Assembly (NCBI RefSeq): GCF_003286085.1
Contig: NW_020825336.1
Coordinates: forward strand, 806,001 to 870,000
Source: Drosophila persimilis
Taxonomy: Eukaryota > Arthropoda > Insecta > Diptera > Drosophilidae
Length of the DNA: 64,000 bases
Reading direction: 5' to 3'
Positions 36,592 through 49,540 of the stretch are shown in pieces (position 1 is the stretch's first letter; every line of letters begins with the position of its first letter). The notes beneath the pieces were generated by a model. The model saw only the letters and a list, made by a program, of their open reading frames with translations, had not been told where the DNA came from and searched no databases. The position numbers and the translations under genes were made by a program.

Positions 36592-37572
36592 ATGTGGAAA
36601 TACGGACAAAATCAGGGCAACCAGGGTCCTGCAGGCGGCGGTGGAGGAGCACCAAACATGATGCCCATGGGCGGATTCATGCAAGGCGGCGGTGGCATGC
36701 AAGGCAGCGGTGGCATGCAACACGGCAACATGCCGCAAATGCATATGACGCCGCAGCAGCAACAACAACAGCAGCAAATGAACATGATGGGAGGACCGGG
36801 CGGTATGCAAATGAACCCCAACGCCGTTGGTCCGACCGGGCTTATGCCAGGCATGTCTCCGCAGCACCAAATGCAGCAGCAGCAACAGATGATGCAAGGC
36901 GTCCCCATGTCCATGCCTCCGCAACAGGCCATGCAACAGCAAATGATGGGCCCACAGCAAGGCTTAGGAATGGGCGGCAGCTCAGGTCCTCAACAACAGC
37001 AGCAGCTACAACAACAACAGCAGCAATCAAATCTTCAGCAACAACAACAACAACAACACAATGTTGGATCAGGTGGAGCCCCCGGCGCTGGAGGTGTCGG
37101 CAACAATATGCTAGCCATTTCGCAGCCAAATCCACACAAAGAGATCAACATAGTGCAGCTATCACGGCTGGGCCAGGAGACAGTGCAGGACATTGCATCG
37201 CGCTTCCAGGAGGTGTTCTCAGCCCTAAAGAACATACAGCCCACCTCGCATCGAGACAATAACACGGAGAAGAAGGTGCAGGAATACTTCCGCACGATCC
37301 GTTTGCTCTTTAAGCGGGTGCGCATCATCTACGACAAGTGCAACGATGCCGTCATGGACTACATGAATGCCGAGAGTCTCATTCCATACAAGGACGAGCC
37401 GGAACCAAGGATTGAGACTTCCCAGTGCGACGAATACCGCAAGGTACTGCAGGAGAATCACGAGTACATCGAGACTGTGAAACTGAAAAACCGACAGCTG
37501 CGCGAGATAATTGACAGAACCCGCATCATAATCTGGGAGATTAACACAATGCTGGCGATGCGCCGATCCTAG
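36592..37572 (+). CDS. MED30: Mediator complex subunit 30
   Basis: A single exon encodes 326 residues, starting at ATG 36592 (MWKYGQNQGNQGP). Open frame upstream of this ATG exists only through non-ATG codons. The first about 180 residues are low-complexity (Gly/Met/Gln with CAG/CAA runs coding poly-Gln), as in fly MED30. The conserved part begins at about 183 (HKEINIVQLSRLGQETVQDI), continues through FQEVFSALKNIQPTSHRDN and ends with a long coiled-coil-like helix (REIIDRTRIIIWEINTMLAM). MED30 is a metazoan head/middle-associated Mediator subunit that helps link activators to RNA polymerase II. An AATAAA lies at 37616. Long overlapping open frames in other phases over the repeat region are shadows of the CAG-rich sequence. 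Confidence 0.95.
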   Translation: MWKYGQNQGNQGPAGGGGGAPNMMPMGGFMQGGGGMQGSGGMQHGNMPQMHMTPQQQQQQQQMNMMGGPGGMQMNPNAVGPTGLMPGMSPQHQMQQQQQMMQGVPMSMPPQQAMQQQMMGPQQGLGMGGSSGPQQQQQLQQQQQQSNLQQQQQQQHNVGSGGAPGAGGVGNNMLAISQPNPHKEINIVQLSRLGQETVQDIASRFQEVFSALKNIQPTSHRDNNTEKKVQEYFRTIRLLFKRVRIIYDKCNDAVMDYMNAESLIPYKDEPEPRIETSQCDEYRKVLQENHEYIETVKLKNRQLREIIDRTRIIIWEINTMLAMRRS

Positions 37573-37803
37573 ATTTTAGATATCCTAATTGTTTAATTCC
37601 ATGCATTCTATTCTGAATAAAACTCAAATTCAGATGAAACCCGCCACAGATGTTTTCTGTACAATTCATGAAGTTTTCCAACACTTCCTCTAGCAGCAGA
37701 GAAGAAGAAGATTTTGTTGTGGGCGAGAGCGACTATTTTGTGCTGAAAATAATTACCTGTTAGCATTTAATTGCAATCAAATCAAACCGAAACAACAGCA
37801 ATC

Positions 37804-38410
37804 ATGGCGAAAATGGCATTTCAGCATCAGGCAGGCACTGCTATGGAGTGTTTGAGCGTAAGTTGTCCGTAGAATGAGATTATTAAATCACTCTTCCCGT
37901 ATATGCGTATGTGTTTGTTGTGTATGTGCAGAGTTTGCGGTCGTCTGTATTGGTGAAATTAGGTCGCTGGAGAAAAAGCCAAACTTTCATATTTGATGAA
38001 GAGATTGTAATATTATGCACTTCTCTTCCAGATTCCCATAACACTGCACAAGGAGAAGGACTATGATCAGGAGGGGCGCGAGATACTCAAGTGCGGATTC
38101 AAAATCGGTGGCGGCATCGATCAGGACTATAAGAAGAGCCCACAGGGCTATACGGACTACGTGAGCTAGAAAACCACGAAATATACCTGTTCGAAAATAA
38201 TCCAATTTTCTGTATTCACAGGGCATATACGTCACAGAGGTGCATGAGGGAAGTCCTGCGGCACGGGCAGGACTGCGCATCCACGACAAAATACTCCAGT
38301 GCAATGGCTACGACTTCACAATGGTCACACATAAAAAGGCCGTCAGCTACATTCGGAAAAACCCAATCCTTAACATGCTGGTGGCCCGCAAGGGCGTCAC
38401 CTCCACATAA
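37804..38410 (+). CDS. Single-PDZ protein, TAX1BP3/TIP-1 homologue
   Basis: Three exons (37804-37857, 38032-38160, 38222-38410), all with GT..AG introns, encode 123 residues, the size of human TAX1BP3 (124). Almost the whole protein is one PDZ domain. ITLHKEKD starts the first strand, and LKCGFKIGGGIDQD holds the carboxylate-binding loop (CGFKIGGG in place of the usual GLGF). YVTEVHEGSPAARAGLRIHDKI is the typical PDZ centre, and THKKAVSYIRK the last helix. Family members bind C-terminal motifs of partners (Rhotekin, beta-catenin, channels) and block other PDZ scaffolds. The gene is too short for the usual open-frame cut-off because its exons are small. Its 3' UTR probably extends to an AATAAA near 39131. 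Confidence 0.9.
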
Positions 38411-39300
38411 ATGAAAACATGGAGCCGGGCCTCTAATGTAAGCAGCAGTATTTAAGCGGCATATAAACTATCTACTTCACTGCCACTCTGTGCTAAGGAT
38501 CTCTACGCTCTTTGGAAACTATCCGAATACTTAGATATACACTAAATATATACTATCACCCTATCCACGTATGTATGTACATATGTATGTATACATACCC
38601 TATGCATATCGCACAAACATACATACATACTATGTATACCCAACCGTAATTGTAGCAAGTAGTAATGCTTCTTGGTAAATTCAATTTCTTTGCCTTGCCT
38701 TGGTTTATGTAGCCGCATGCCTGGGTTTTTATGTGATTTGTGCTGCTCATCAGTTGCTGATCGAATTGCCAATATATCCCAGTGTAAAGAACACATCGCC
38801 AAATACCGAATACAAACTAAACAGAAGCGTGAACATAAACATACTCTTAGACATGCCACCATCAGATTTGATATAAACAATTTTGTACTTTTATAAATGT
38901 GCGTAGCAACAGGCGCTATCGCTACCACAGCATCATTCCAAAAACTGAAACGAAACTCAAGCGCGAAACAAAGCAAATAACTAACGCAAAGTTGTTGAAA
39001 CATACATACATAAATACATAGTACATACTTGTGATAAATGCCCGTTAACTGTGCAGAGATGTGTGTATACAAAATATACATACCATAACTTAAGTTTTAC
39101 AATTGAGTTTTTTAATGTTAAATTGCATTTGAATAAATGTTTGCAAGGAATTGTCTAACTGATCGTCGATTATTTATGTAAATATTGATGCTAGGAATCT
39201 TTGATCACCGCACTACACTTTGTCCTTGGGTTTGACCTTAATTATGTGATGGTGCCGTGTCAATGGGCAATTATCCGCCCCGGCTCTACTAATGATGCCA
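38411..39300. other. Probable long 3' UTR of the PDZ gene and intergenic DNA
   Basis: AT-rich with (CATA)n/(TATG)n stretches at about 38570-38640 and 39000-39030. An AATAAA at about 39131 could end the PDZ transcript. No coding exon is seen. Confidence 0.5.
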
Positions 39301-39312
39301 GCCAGCGCCAGC

Positions 39313-39435
39313 TATAAAAGCCGAGTGGAAAATTAGTGGAATATTACATGACGACAGCGAGGAGCCTGCTTTAATTACAACGTACTTTGGATTTACATAA
39401 CCAGACTACATACATACATACATCAGGTGGTAAGT
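39313..39435 (+). promoter_or_regulatory. Possible TATA promoter and short first exon
   Basis: A strong TATAAAAG lies at 39313-39320. About 110 bp further on there is a good splice donor, GTAAGT, at 39430-39435. This looks like a TATA-driven start followed by a short noncoding first exon (about 39343-39429). No downstream coding exon on the plus strand is visible, and Gale on the opposite strand follows, so the transcript is unidentified. Confidence 0.35.
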
Positions 39436-39656
39436 ATAAGGGCTACTGTTTAGACAAGTGGGTTTCACTTGAAATTTGGAAACGAAATATACAAAACTAG
39501 TTGCAAGGACATTTGCTACCTAAGTTAATACAATAAATCATGTTTTAGAATATGTATATATATGCGAGCGAGGGAGGAACTTGCACGGGTAGAACATAGG
39601 GAGAGGCACACGAACAGAGGCAAGATCAAACTAGTGTCCTGTCATTCCCATCGGAG

Positions 39657-41209
<1,553 letters not shown>

Positions 41210-42080
41210 TCTGGAGGAGAAAAAGTGAAAATTAGGCCAACGCAAGCGAAATTCTTATTGACGTCACCAAAAGATACTATACGCGCCATCCCAAGAACCA
41301 AGCGGCATGCGAAAACAATGCTCCGCTGCCAATAACTGGGCTAACGGTGCTTGCCGACGTGTGTCTGTGTGTTGGCACTCACCTGAACCTGACAGGTAAA
41401 TATCTTCCACTGCTGCTGCTGCCGATGTCAAAGTTAAGTAGCTTCTGATGCTGCTCCGCCTCCTCTGAGTGACCGCTGGCCTTGAATCACCGAGTGAATC
41501 GTAAGTTATGTTCACACACGCGTACGCACACGCGCACGCACTGCAGAAGATGCTGCTGTCTGCTGCTTATGGCCAAAAGATCGCTGACCGCTGTTTGTCC
41601 GAGAGAGCTTCTTCTTCTACTTTTGTGGTGTGTGTTAACCCGTTTCCTGCACTTGTCGTCTCGTCTCGTCGCTCCGCTCCGCTCGCTTTGCGTTCATTCA
41701 TTCATATGCGTTTCCCACTTGCCGATTTGGTACGTCTGTTTTGCTGGGCGGCTGTCGAGTGAATGATTTCAGATGTTTCGCGAGTAGACGAGTATTTAGC
41801 TTGTTCTCTCAGTTCTGCCCAGCGTATCGTTGGAACTCCTCTTATCAGCCTCAATGTCGTCTGATTACCAATGTCAACTCGGCCGCACGTCAGAGCTGCA
41901 AGCTGTTTCTATGGACATGCATTTGGGGCGTTGTGGGTGCATCGTTATCGGGCTATTAGTGACCTTTTAAACCATTGACAATCATTTATGCAACATTTAA
42001 GCGCCAAAATTCCGGCAGCAATAATAGGGAGCAGCAGCTGTTCGTCCGTCCGACAACAATATAGCGTCTCGTATATGGAT
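41210..42080. other. Gale 5' UTR, promoter and upstream flank
   Basis: Gale's 5' UTR exon lies just right of 41383; the promoter should be somewhere within about 41400-41700. The remainder (to 42080) shows CACACGCGC-type repeats and no coding exon. Confidence 0.45.
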
Positions 42081-42082
42081 TA

Positions 42083-42416
42083 GAAATCGAACTTAGCCCA
42101 CTTAGCCCCCCTCTATTTAAACAGTTCAACCACTTCAGGTAAATGGCTGCAAATATTACTGATTGTGACTTCTTCTTGTATATCCATGCCATATTTCCCC
42201 TGAACTTAAAAAAACACGTTATCTTTCACCTGAACTGTGCTAAAATTATTATATTTTCTTATTATATTTTCATTATTTTCGGTGGAATATTAAAAAAACG
42301 CCTTGGCATACAATGGGTTAATTGGGATTGGAAACCATATTCCTCGATTTTGATATTCCGTTGGATAATGCTAATTAACTAGAACTCTCAGCTCTGCCCA
42401 CATAATTTTATCCAAT
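42083..42416 (-). repeat. Dispersed repeat, about 330 bp, inverted relative to 3092-3413
   Basis: Reverse complement of the block found twice in the left duplication, with shared landmarks over its whole length. It has small insertions near 42250-42270, so it is an independent, older copy rather than a recent transfer. It sits about 320 bp from the FAM21/arrow fragment. Confidence 0.8.
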
Positions 42417-42635
42417 TAATGAACCTATTTCCTTCTTGATTGGTTTATTTTAAATACTGGCATTTATTGGATTTTGTCTAAAAAAAAGGTTTTAGCGAAA
42501 AAGATCGAACAAAAAAACCTTTTAGAGCATTAGTTTCTATTGCTCAATTTTGATATTCCGTTCAATAATGTTGGTTACCTAAAACCTTTAGCCCTGCCCA
42601 CATAGTTGTATCCTATTGATGAATACATTTTCTAC
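42341..42635. repeat. Short direct repeat with 200-bp spacing
   Basis: The sequence from TCCTCGATTTTGATATTCCG at 42341 is repeated in diverged form from TGCTCAATTTTGATATTCCG at 42541. Shared points continue through CTGCCCACATA and TATCC. The second block is a partial extra copy of the end of the dispersed repeat. Confidence 0.7.
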
Positions 42636-42734
42636 AAGGTTAACTACTTTTTAGTATTCCCATATATTGTATTTTTAATAAAACAAGGCTTAAACAAATA
42701 AGTTCACCAAAAAATCAGTCGCAGTGTGTCAAGT

Positions 42735-43171
42735 CAATGTTGCTGGTATTTTAAGACTTGTGGCTTGTCAACCGGAGTATGGCCATTTGTATACGCTATT
42801 TCGTTTATTTTATATGAAGATACCTTGTCAAAGATGTATTTGAAATCTAAATCCAAATCATCGTCATCGAATAGGGAGGATTTAGGTTTTTGTTCTGGTG
42901 GCTTTGGCTTGGACAAGAAGCAGCTTAGATAGTCATCTTCCAGATCATCATCAAAGAGAGACTTTTTCAAAGGTTTCGCAGGCTTTTTGGGAGGATTTTG
43001 ACTCGGCTTGGCACTTAAAGACGACGGCCTGGCATTAAAGATGGGCCTAGACAGATCATTGGTCGCATCATTGAGCGGAGTCTGCGTTGGAATGGGAGTC
43101 AATGGTGGACTGTCATCAAGGAGATTAACAGTTTTGGGCTTGGGCTGACTTGATACATATCTGCTTGGCCG
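42735..43171 (-). pseudogene. FAM21/WASHC2-like exon fragment
   Basis: Read on the minus strand, about 43168-42824 encodes RYVSSQPKPKTVNLLDDSPP, then KSLFDDDLEDDYLSCFLSKP and SSLFDDDDLDLDFKYIFDK. The repeated LFDDD acidic motifs are the signature of the FAM21 (WASHC2) tail, which binds retromer in the WASH complex. A splice donor (AAG then GTATCT at 42823) and part of an intron follow, so the fragment came from genomic DNA rather than mRNA. It has no start, is fused out of frame to the arrow fragment on its upstream side and ends in repeat DNA. Confidence 0.75.
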
Positions 43172-43975
43172 ATATGCAAAGCTGTGGAGTAGTAGAAGGT
43201 GGAGTAGGATATTGTTAGTTTAAGAATTTGGGCTGATATCGTGTCTTTCCACTCACCGTGTTGATGAGACACTGAAAGTCTCCTGGCCGCTTGCAGCAGT
43301 CGGCATCAACGTGGACATGGTCACAGTTGGTGGTACCATCGCAGACCAGAGCCTTCTCGCTGCCCTCGCTTGAATGTAAGCTGAACTGAGGTGCAGATGT
43401 TGAAACAGCAAGCACTTTCGCTTTCGGTGTCCACACGTCCCGGATGCCGGTGAACTGCGACAGACGTTGCAGCTTCGCGGAACGACGATCTCCGTTGACA
43501 GTGATCCGCTCGACTCCGGTCTTGTCGTCCAGCCAGTACACAAATCCCCCCAAGGCGCCAATGTTGATCACATGCGAGATGTGCAAGGAAACAAGGTTTT
43601 TCCTGTGGAGAGGGAACAGGGGATTACACATGTGTCCAGAGGATACTCATATTCATTGCTTACTTGTTCTTTCCATTGATGTCTATCACATCGATTCGCT
43701 TGCTATGGCATAGTAGATCATATCGGACTGTTGGTCCAGGGCCAGCGTCGCGACTCCTGTCAGCTTGTAGGCCAACTCCACACGCTCACTGCCATCGAGC
43801 CATCGAGCCCGATTGAAGGCCTGAGGGCAGTCGACATCTGTCCAGAAGAGCAGACGCCTTTATGGCATACGCGGCAATGTTGCGAGGCTTCTGCTAATTC
43901 GCCCATGAAGCTAAAAGAGGAAACGGATATTCTTGCCGGACACCGGCAGCGGAAAATTCGGCAGATTCTAATATA
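43172..43975 (-). pseudogene. arrow (LRP5/6) gene fragment, decayed
   Basis: Minus-strand translation gives pieces of Arrow, the Wingless co-receptor: LLFWTDVDCPQAFNRARWLD, then SKRIDVIDINGKNK, a spliced step (GTAAGC..CCACAG) into [40 protein letters not shown], and the LDL-receptor class A part [20 protein letters not shown]. An intron donor (ACG then GTGAGT) precedes LCIS. Damage: one-base losses near 43858-43862 and 43705-43711, a probable in-frame TAG at 43894-43896, an internal deletion (about 75 residues expected between KVL and QFS), and lost cysteines. Introns are kept, so this is a DNA-level duplicate and is non-functional. Confidence 0.8.
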
Positions 43976-44017
43976 AAGATTACTTTGTTTTGTTCCGCAA
44001 TTGGTGGTGGCAGTTTG

Positions 44018-44075
44018 TCAATATCGATAATGTATCGAGAGTTTCAGAAAGAAAATTCATTGTCTATCGATAGCT
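44018..44075. promoter_or_regulatory. Pair of DRE-type motifs
   Basis: TATCGATA at 44022-44029 and the palindrome CTATCGATAG at 44064-44073 both match the DRE core bound by DREF/BEAF-32, common in fly core promoters and domain borders. They lie just beyond the end of the arrow fragment. No gene can be assigned to them. Confidence 0.45.
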
Positions 44076-46087
44076 TATCGGGGGGGTCTTGACTTGGCTA
44101 ATTCGCATCAGAGACACAAACCCAAAGATGGCCAACGGAATTTCAAAATTGACTGAAGATCGGTTAGTGGGTCAGCTTTTTGGCTCTGGGGCTGGAGGCA
44201 ATTGTAGGCTGCCATTTCCACTTGTCGCATTGAGAAATCTTTTCCATGCGTGCGTGTTTGTTCGTTGTTGTTGTTGTTGTATTTGTTGTGGCTGTGGCTG
44301 TTGGTTGTTGCTTGTTTTGCCGGTGACCCAAATTCCTTTCAAATCTTTAGTGATAAGCGGAAGTGCATGTACTAAATACGAAAAATTAGAAACGTTTGTG
44401 CGTATGAATGAGTGCGTGTGCGAGTGCGAGTAGAAAAGGAAGAGCTATGTGTGGCTACGACGTAATTAGAGCTTTTTATGTTTCATTTACAACCTAATTG
44501 AGAATGTATTTGCGCAGCAACCATAGCACAGCCACAACTACAGCCATATCGACTCTCTGAATGAAATGCTCCTGCCTCTGAATCTGAATGAAATAAATAT
44601 ATGAAATGTATGAATGGACGCTGCTTCTTTCCGAGATACAGACTGAGCCCGAGTCGCTGGCGGAGGCGGAGGCGGAGGAGGAGGAGGAGTCGGAGGCATA
44701 CGAGCAGGGCAGGCCAAATATACTACAGATCCATACATATACTCGTATGTATACATATATACACTTACACTCGCCACATACAAAATCAAAATACATACAC
44801 ATAACCGGAAATGAGTTAGTTGAACTTTTTTTATGTGTGCGACAATAATTTGCACTGTCACAGAAAGACAGAAAAGTCTCTCAACGACGTCTCTGTGGCC
44901 GTCGTTGTCGTCGGACATGGACGTGTCCGCTTGTCATGCCTACAGTTATGTATGTACACACATATGTACATATATGTAGACTCCGTTCTATATACAAGCA
45001 TACACATTTATGCATGTATGCTCTCAACCAAGTACATATGACATTATGGAGTGAACATTAAGGCATCGGGCATTATCAGTTTAACGAGAGAATCGGTGGA
45101 GGGGAATGGAGATCTACACACATATAAGCTATGGCAATCGGGAATGGTATAGAATGAATTCTGTTCTTTTTTGGAACATTTCATAGTCGGAGTTCTAAGG
45201 GATATGGTCTTCAGGTCCTTCCGATCGCTGGGAGGATATATGCAAGGACAGCCATTAGATGTTATGCTTTTTAAAACTTATTGAGGAAATGGAGTTGGTT
45301 CCGTTCGAAGAAAACTTGAATGAAAACTTTCTGTTATCCATCTTAATAAAACCAATTTTCCACATTATTTTGTTCGCTTGATAATCATCTCCGTTTTGTT
45401 CTATTCTGTTCATCTAATTTCGGCTGGCTCTGGCTCTGGCTCTGTGGGAAGAGGCAACCCCAATATGGACCCGGACTCGGGCACAGAGACCCGTACCGGG
45501 GACCCCTAGATACGGCAGACGCGATAATGTCTAAGGCACTTCAATTTGATTTCCATGTGGAGTGGGGATCGACTGGGGAGGACTGGTGAAAGTGCTGCAC
45601 TTTTCACATGGCCCTGATCCGACTACGACTCTGGCTCTGGCTCTGGCTGTGGCTCTGGCTCTGACTTCGACTCTGCGGAGTGGGCCACCATAAATGTTTA
45701 TCACAAATTAAGCAATTTACATTTTGTGGACATTTTCGCTTGGCAGAACCCGCATCCCATGGCCTGATCGCCTCCGGCCTCCGGCCCCTGGGACCCTCTC
45801 CCTCTCGCGTGTCCAAAGCGGAATGTTTTTCTATTTTTCAATTTCTAAATTGAAGATATGGAAAAATGAATTTCATAACGCACATGCAGCACAACACACA
45901 CACACATACATATGTACATTCAGTTGAATGTATGTATAATTAGCCAATTATCTAAAACGGTTCTATGCTCGATCCAACGCTGAAGTATGATAGATAAATT
46001 ATACACCCATGAATGCCTGAACATATCGCTGTGAAGTATGGAGTACTAGTACTCCACTCCGAGGCAGAGAGTCAAAGTATGAATATG

Positions 46088-46130
46088 AATATGGGTATGG
46101 GTAGGGGTATGGGTATGGGTATGGGTATTT
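46088..46130 (+). repeat. (TATGGG)n array
   Basis: About seven units of TATGGG with one TAGGGG variant. Confidence 0.8.
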
Positions 46131-49100
46131 TGAGTATGAGTAAGTGGAGTACAGCCGGCGCTTCCAGCAAGAGTTTCTCACCAACAGGAGACAGACCAAC
46201 AGAGTAGAGATCGGGCAGCGGCAAGCGGCAAGCGGCAAGCGACAAAGACAAGCGACAACGATGACGACCACGACCACGAGACTGGCTGGCTTGGCCGAAG
46301 CTCTGAGCACGCTCTCGACTTTCCAGTCCGTCCGCCGTACAGTGATCTCATTTCGTTTGGGCAAAAACTACCACAAAAGCTTAGACAAAGACCCAAGGAG
46401 GGAGTGGTGCCGTGCTCTGGTGTGGTCTGTTGGAGCGGTGGGGGGATGAGGGGGGGGATCTCGATCTTGGCCTGGCAACAGAGGCAGGCAGAATGATGAA
46501 CACGTGTGCTGCTGCTTCTTCGTCGGACAGGAGTAGGTCAGAGGGGTGTGGCTGCGGCTGTGGCAGGCAGGGGCCAACCACCCTGAACGGAGAATGGAAT
46601 CGGGATCTACATCGGGATCTTGGCACCCCATTTTCACACACATTTTACGAGCTATTGATGGCGGTGGAAATGTGCTTATGAATATGAATAGGAATACATA
46701 GATATTGCCCTGCCCTGCCCGGCTCTGCTCGCTCTACTTCCTACCTGAACTGAGCTGAATCCTCTTTAATGGCAACTTAATAAGACTTCTTCAGAACAGG
46801 GTTAATGCGACAAAAGCGCATTCATACCATAGAAAATTTAATTAGTTGTCTGTGTTTGTTGCCTGCCCTCGGGCCTTGGGCATCGAGCATCGGGCCTCAG
46901 GGCTTGTTTATTGTTGCGAAAGTAAACGAAAGACAAGCCGTTCCCTGCCACAGATGCACGAGGAGGGTTGTTGTTGCATACCGAATATAATAGGACAAAG
47001 GACGAGGTCTGACTGGATACGATACATCTGCATACAAACTCTTGTTCTCATTCTTATTGTCTGAAGGGCGAAGAGAAACATGAACGAACATGATGCGAAA
47101 TACACACACTTCAAGTATTGCTCTTCATCTGATCTGTAATTTATGCTTTCCTCGTTGTTGTTGTTGTTTTCCAATTTTATCGGGGGAAAAGCAGTCGGAA
47201 AAAGTCCAAGAAAATCACATCAAGAAAGCTGTTTTTCAGAACTATTATAATAGTTATAATAATATATGATCTGATGGCTTTCAAACAAACGTAGTTCTTA
47301 GAAAAATACATAGATTGAGTATTTGACAAGGACAATCCAATAACATCCCAAAATCCTAGAATCGTTGGTAAACTACTTCATCAAATAGCCTTAACCCCTA
47401 CTGATTTGCTTTTCGTCTAATGTTTAATCGTTATTCCCAAGCTATTTCTTCAATTTGGGATCGGTCTTAAAAACCTCTCATACTTTTCTCCCCCAGGTGT
47501 CGGGAACCTTTTCCAAACCCAACCATAACAAATCACTGATGCCATCTATGTAAGATATTGTAACCTCTACAAACTGCATTTAACGAAAAGAAAAAAAGAA
47601 AACCAGCTCTATAGGTGGATGTATAAAATGTATAAACAACGCCAAAAACTATGAGAGAAATGCATTTCTCAAGGCAATTTCCTCTGTGTTTCCGGAACAG
47701 TGCCAGGATCTGACTGAGCGAACGCGTTTCCTTTTCAGTGATATAATCGTCGTGGGAATTTCAAATGCCGCTTGCCACATACAAAAACGTGGCCAACTGA
47801 AGGCCAACTCCACCCAGCCCGAGCCCCAAGCCACACCACAATGCAGCACCTGGCTGTGATTGGAGCTGGCTCTGAAACTGGGGCTGGGACTGGGGCTGGG
47901 ACTGGGACTATCCGTACAATGGAAAGTGCAGCGCCTCCGGAGATATTGTTGATTGTGTTTCTCTATTGCAGCAATTGTTGCTGGAGCTGAAGCTGGTGGC
48001 TGGTGGCTCTTTTCTCTGGCTCCACAGATGTACATATGGACATACCTACACATGTATGTGTGTCCGTGTGCGAGTATCTGTGAGCTGTTTCTTTGGTGGA
48101 GTGCGTGAGTCTGCTGCTGAGCTGCATGGAGTTGAGGCCAAAGCTTTATGGCACCGGCCCCGGCCCCGGCCACTGCCACCAGCCGCATACCGATGCGTAT
48201 CCGGGATTGTGAAATGTTTTCATTTCAAGAGACGAAGACGAAGACGGAGACACATTTACCGCCGCCGTCTATCGTCTGCAAGCTGTCTGTGGCTGCCTCT
48301 CTTTCCTCTTTCCCCTTTCACTTGGCAACTCGCCGCCGCCGCCGCCGCCCTGCCTTCCGATACGTGCCGCATTTTAAACAACACTCTACTCCACTCCACT
48401 CCACTCCACTGGCATCAATGCGATTCAGTACTCGCTCGCAAAAGGAATCGAGGAATGCGATGAGCTAAGCCCGGCTGAAGTTTCTCCCGGCCCGGCTATT
48501 TCTGTATCTTGGCCATTTACAACATTTGCCCGATTCTATTTATACGCATTTTATGTCCGCTATTGTGCTCCGAATGGAATAGTTTCGCTTTATTCATTGT
48601 TAATTATCAACAGATTTCTGTACATTTAAATATACGAACTAACTTTAACATTTTGCTTAAAATCAACTACTATTAAATAGTCTTATTGGGTAGATATCTA
48701 TTACATTTGAAAAACAATAATATGCTTAATAGGGCAAACATTAAGGAGATGATAGGAGGGCACATTGTTTCAACCCATAGCAAGAAATCTTTCAAAATGT
48801 AATTGCTTTTATTTTCTAGCATATTTCGTTTCATTATTGAACTTCAGGCCTCAGTGGAGTAAACCTGAGACTCCAAGACCCCGAGCCAATAAGGCATTCA
48901 AATTTAGTTACAAAATGCATTCTTTCGTCATTCAGAAATGTTTTTTCCCTGGCTTTGGAGAGGGTCGTCGCTCGTCGCTCCAGTTGGCTGTTGGAAAAAT
49001 TCTTGGAACACGCAACAGCTGCAGCTGCCACGGGCCAGTGGCAGTGGCATTTAGAAAGTCACCCCAAATCCAAGCACCAAATTCCAAATACATAATACCG

Positions 49101-49510
49101 ATCCCCATTCTCATTCTCATTCTCATTCCCATTCCAAATCGAAATCCAAATCCCACCGACAGTCCGTCACATCACAGTGTCCACATAAGTGTATATACAT
49201 GCATACATATGTACATTTGTGTATGTATTTATGTATGGTGCGAGTGTGCATACATACATATGTACATATGTATATGCTGATTAGCACCTTGGCGCGAGCT
49301 CTGCTCTCCAATGGCATGTGCTATGTGCAGGCCATTACTTATGTAAGTGTTTCTGTGACTCCCTATGTTCGTATGTTGGGAAAGTAATCAATTGGTAAAT
49401 ATGTTTATCACGACTTTTTCGGGCGCATAGCTTTCCTCTTGTGCTCCACTTTGTATGAGGACGGGGCCGGCGCAGGCCGTTTCATGAATGAAAATGTGGG
49501 CTCCAGGGAG

Positions 49511-49540
49511 CTCCGGGGTGCTCCGGGGTGCTCCGGGGTG
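49511..49540 (+). repeat. 10-bp tandem repeat CTCCGGGGTG x3
   Basis: Three perfect copies in a row, followed by a fourth partial copy (CTCCAGGGGC). Confidence 0.8.

Noticed and set aside
36543..37262. Long plus-strand frame over MED30 in another phase (about 239 residues)
   Set aside because: It is a shadow of the CAG/CAA-rich MED30 coding sequence: low-complexity Thr/Ala/Arg/His with no domain, while the MED30 frame holds the conserved C-terminus.
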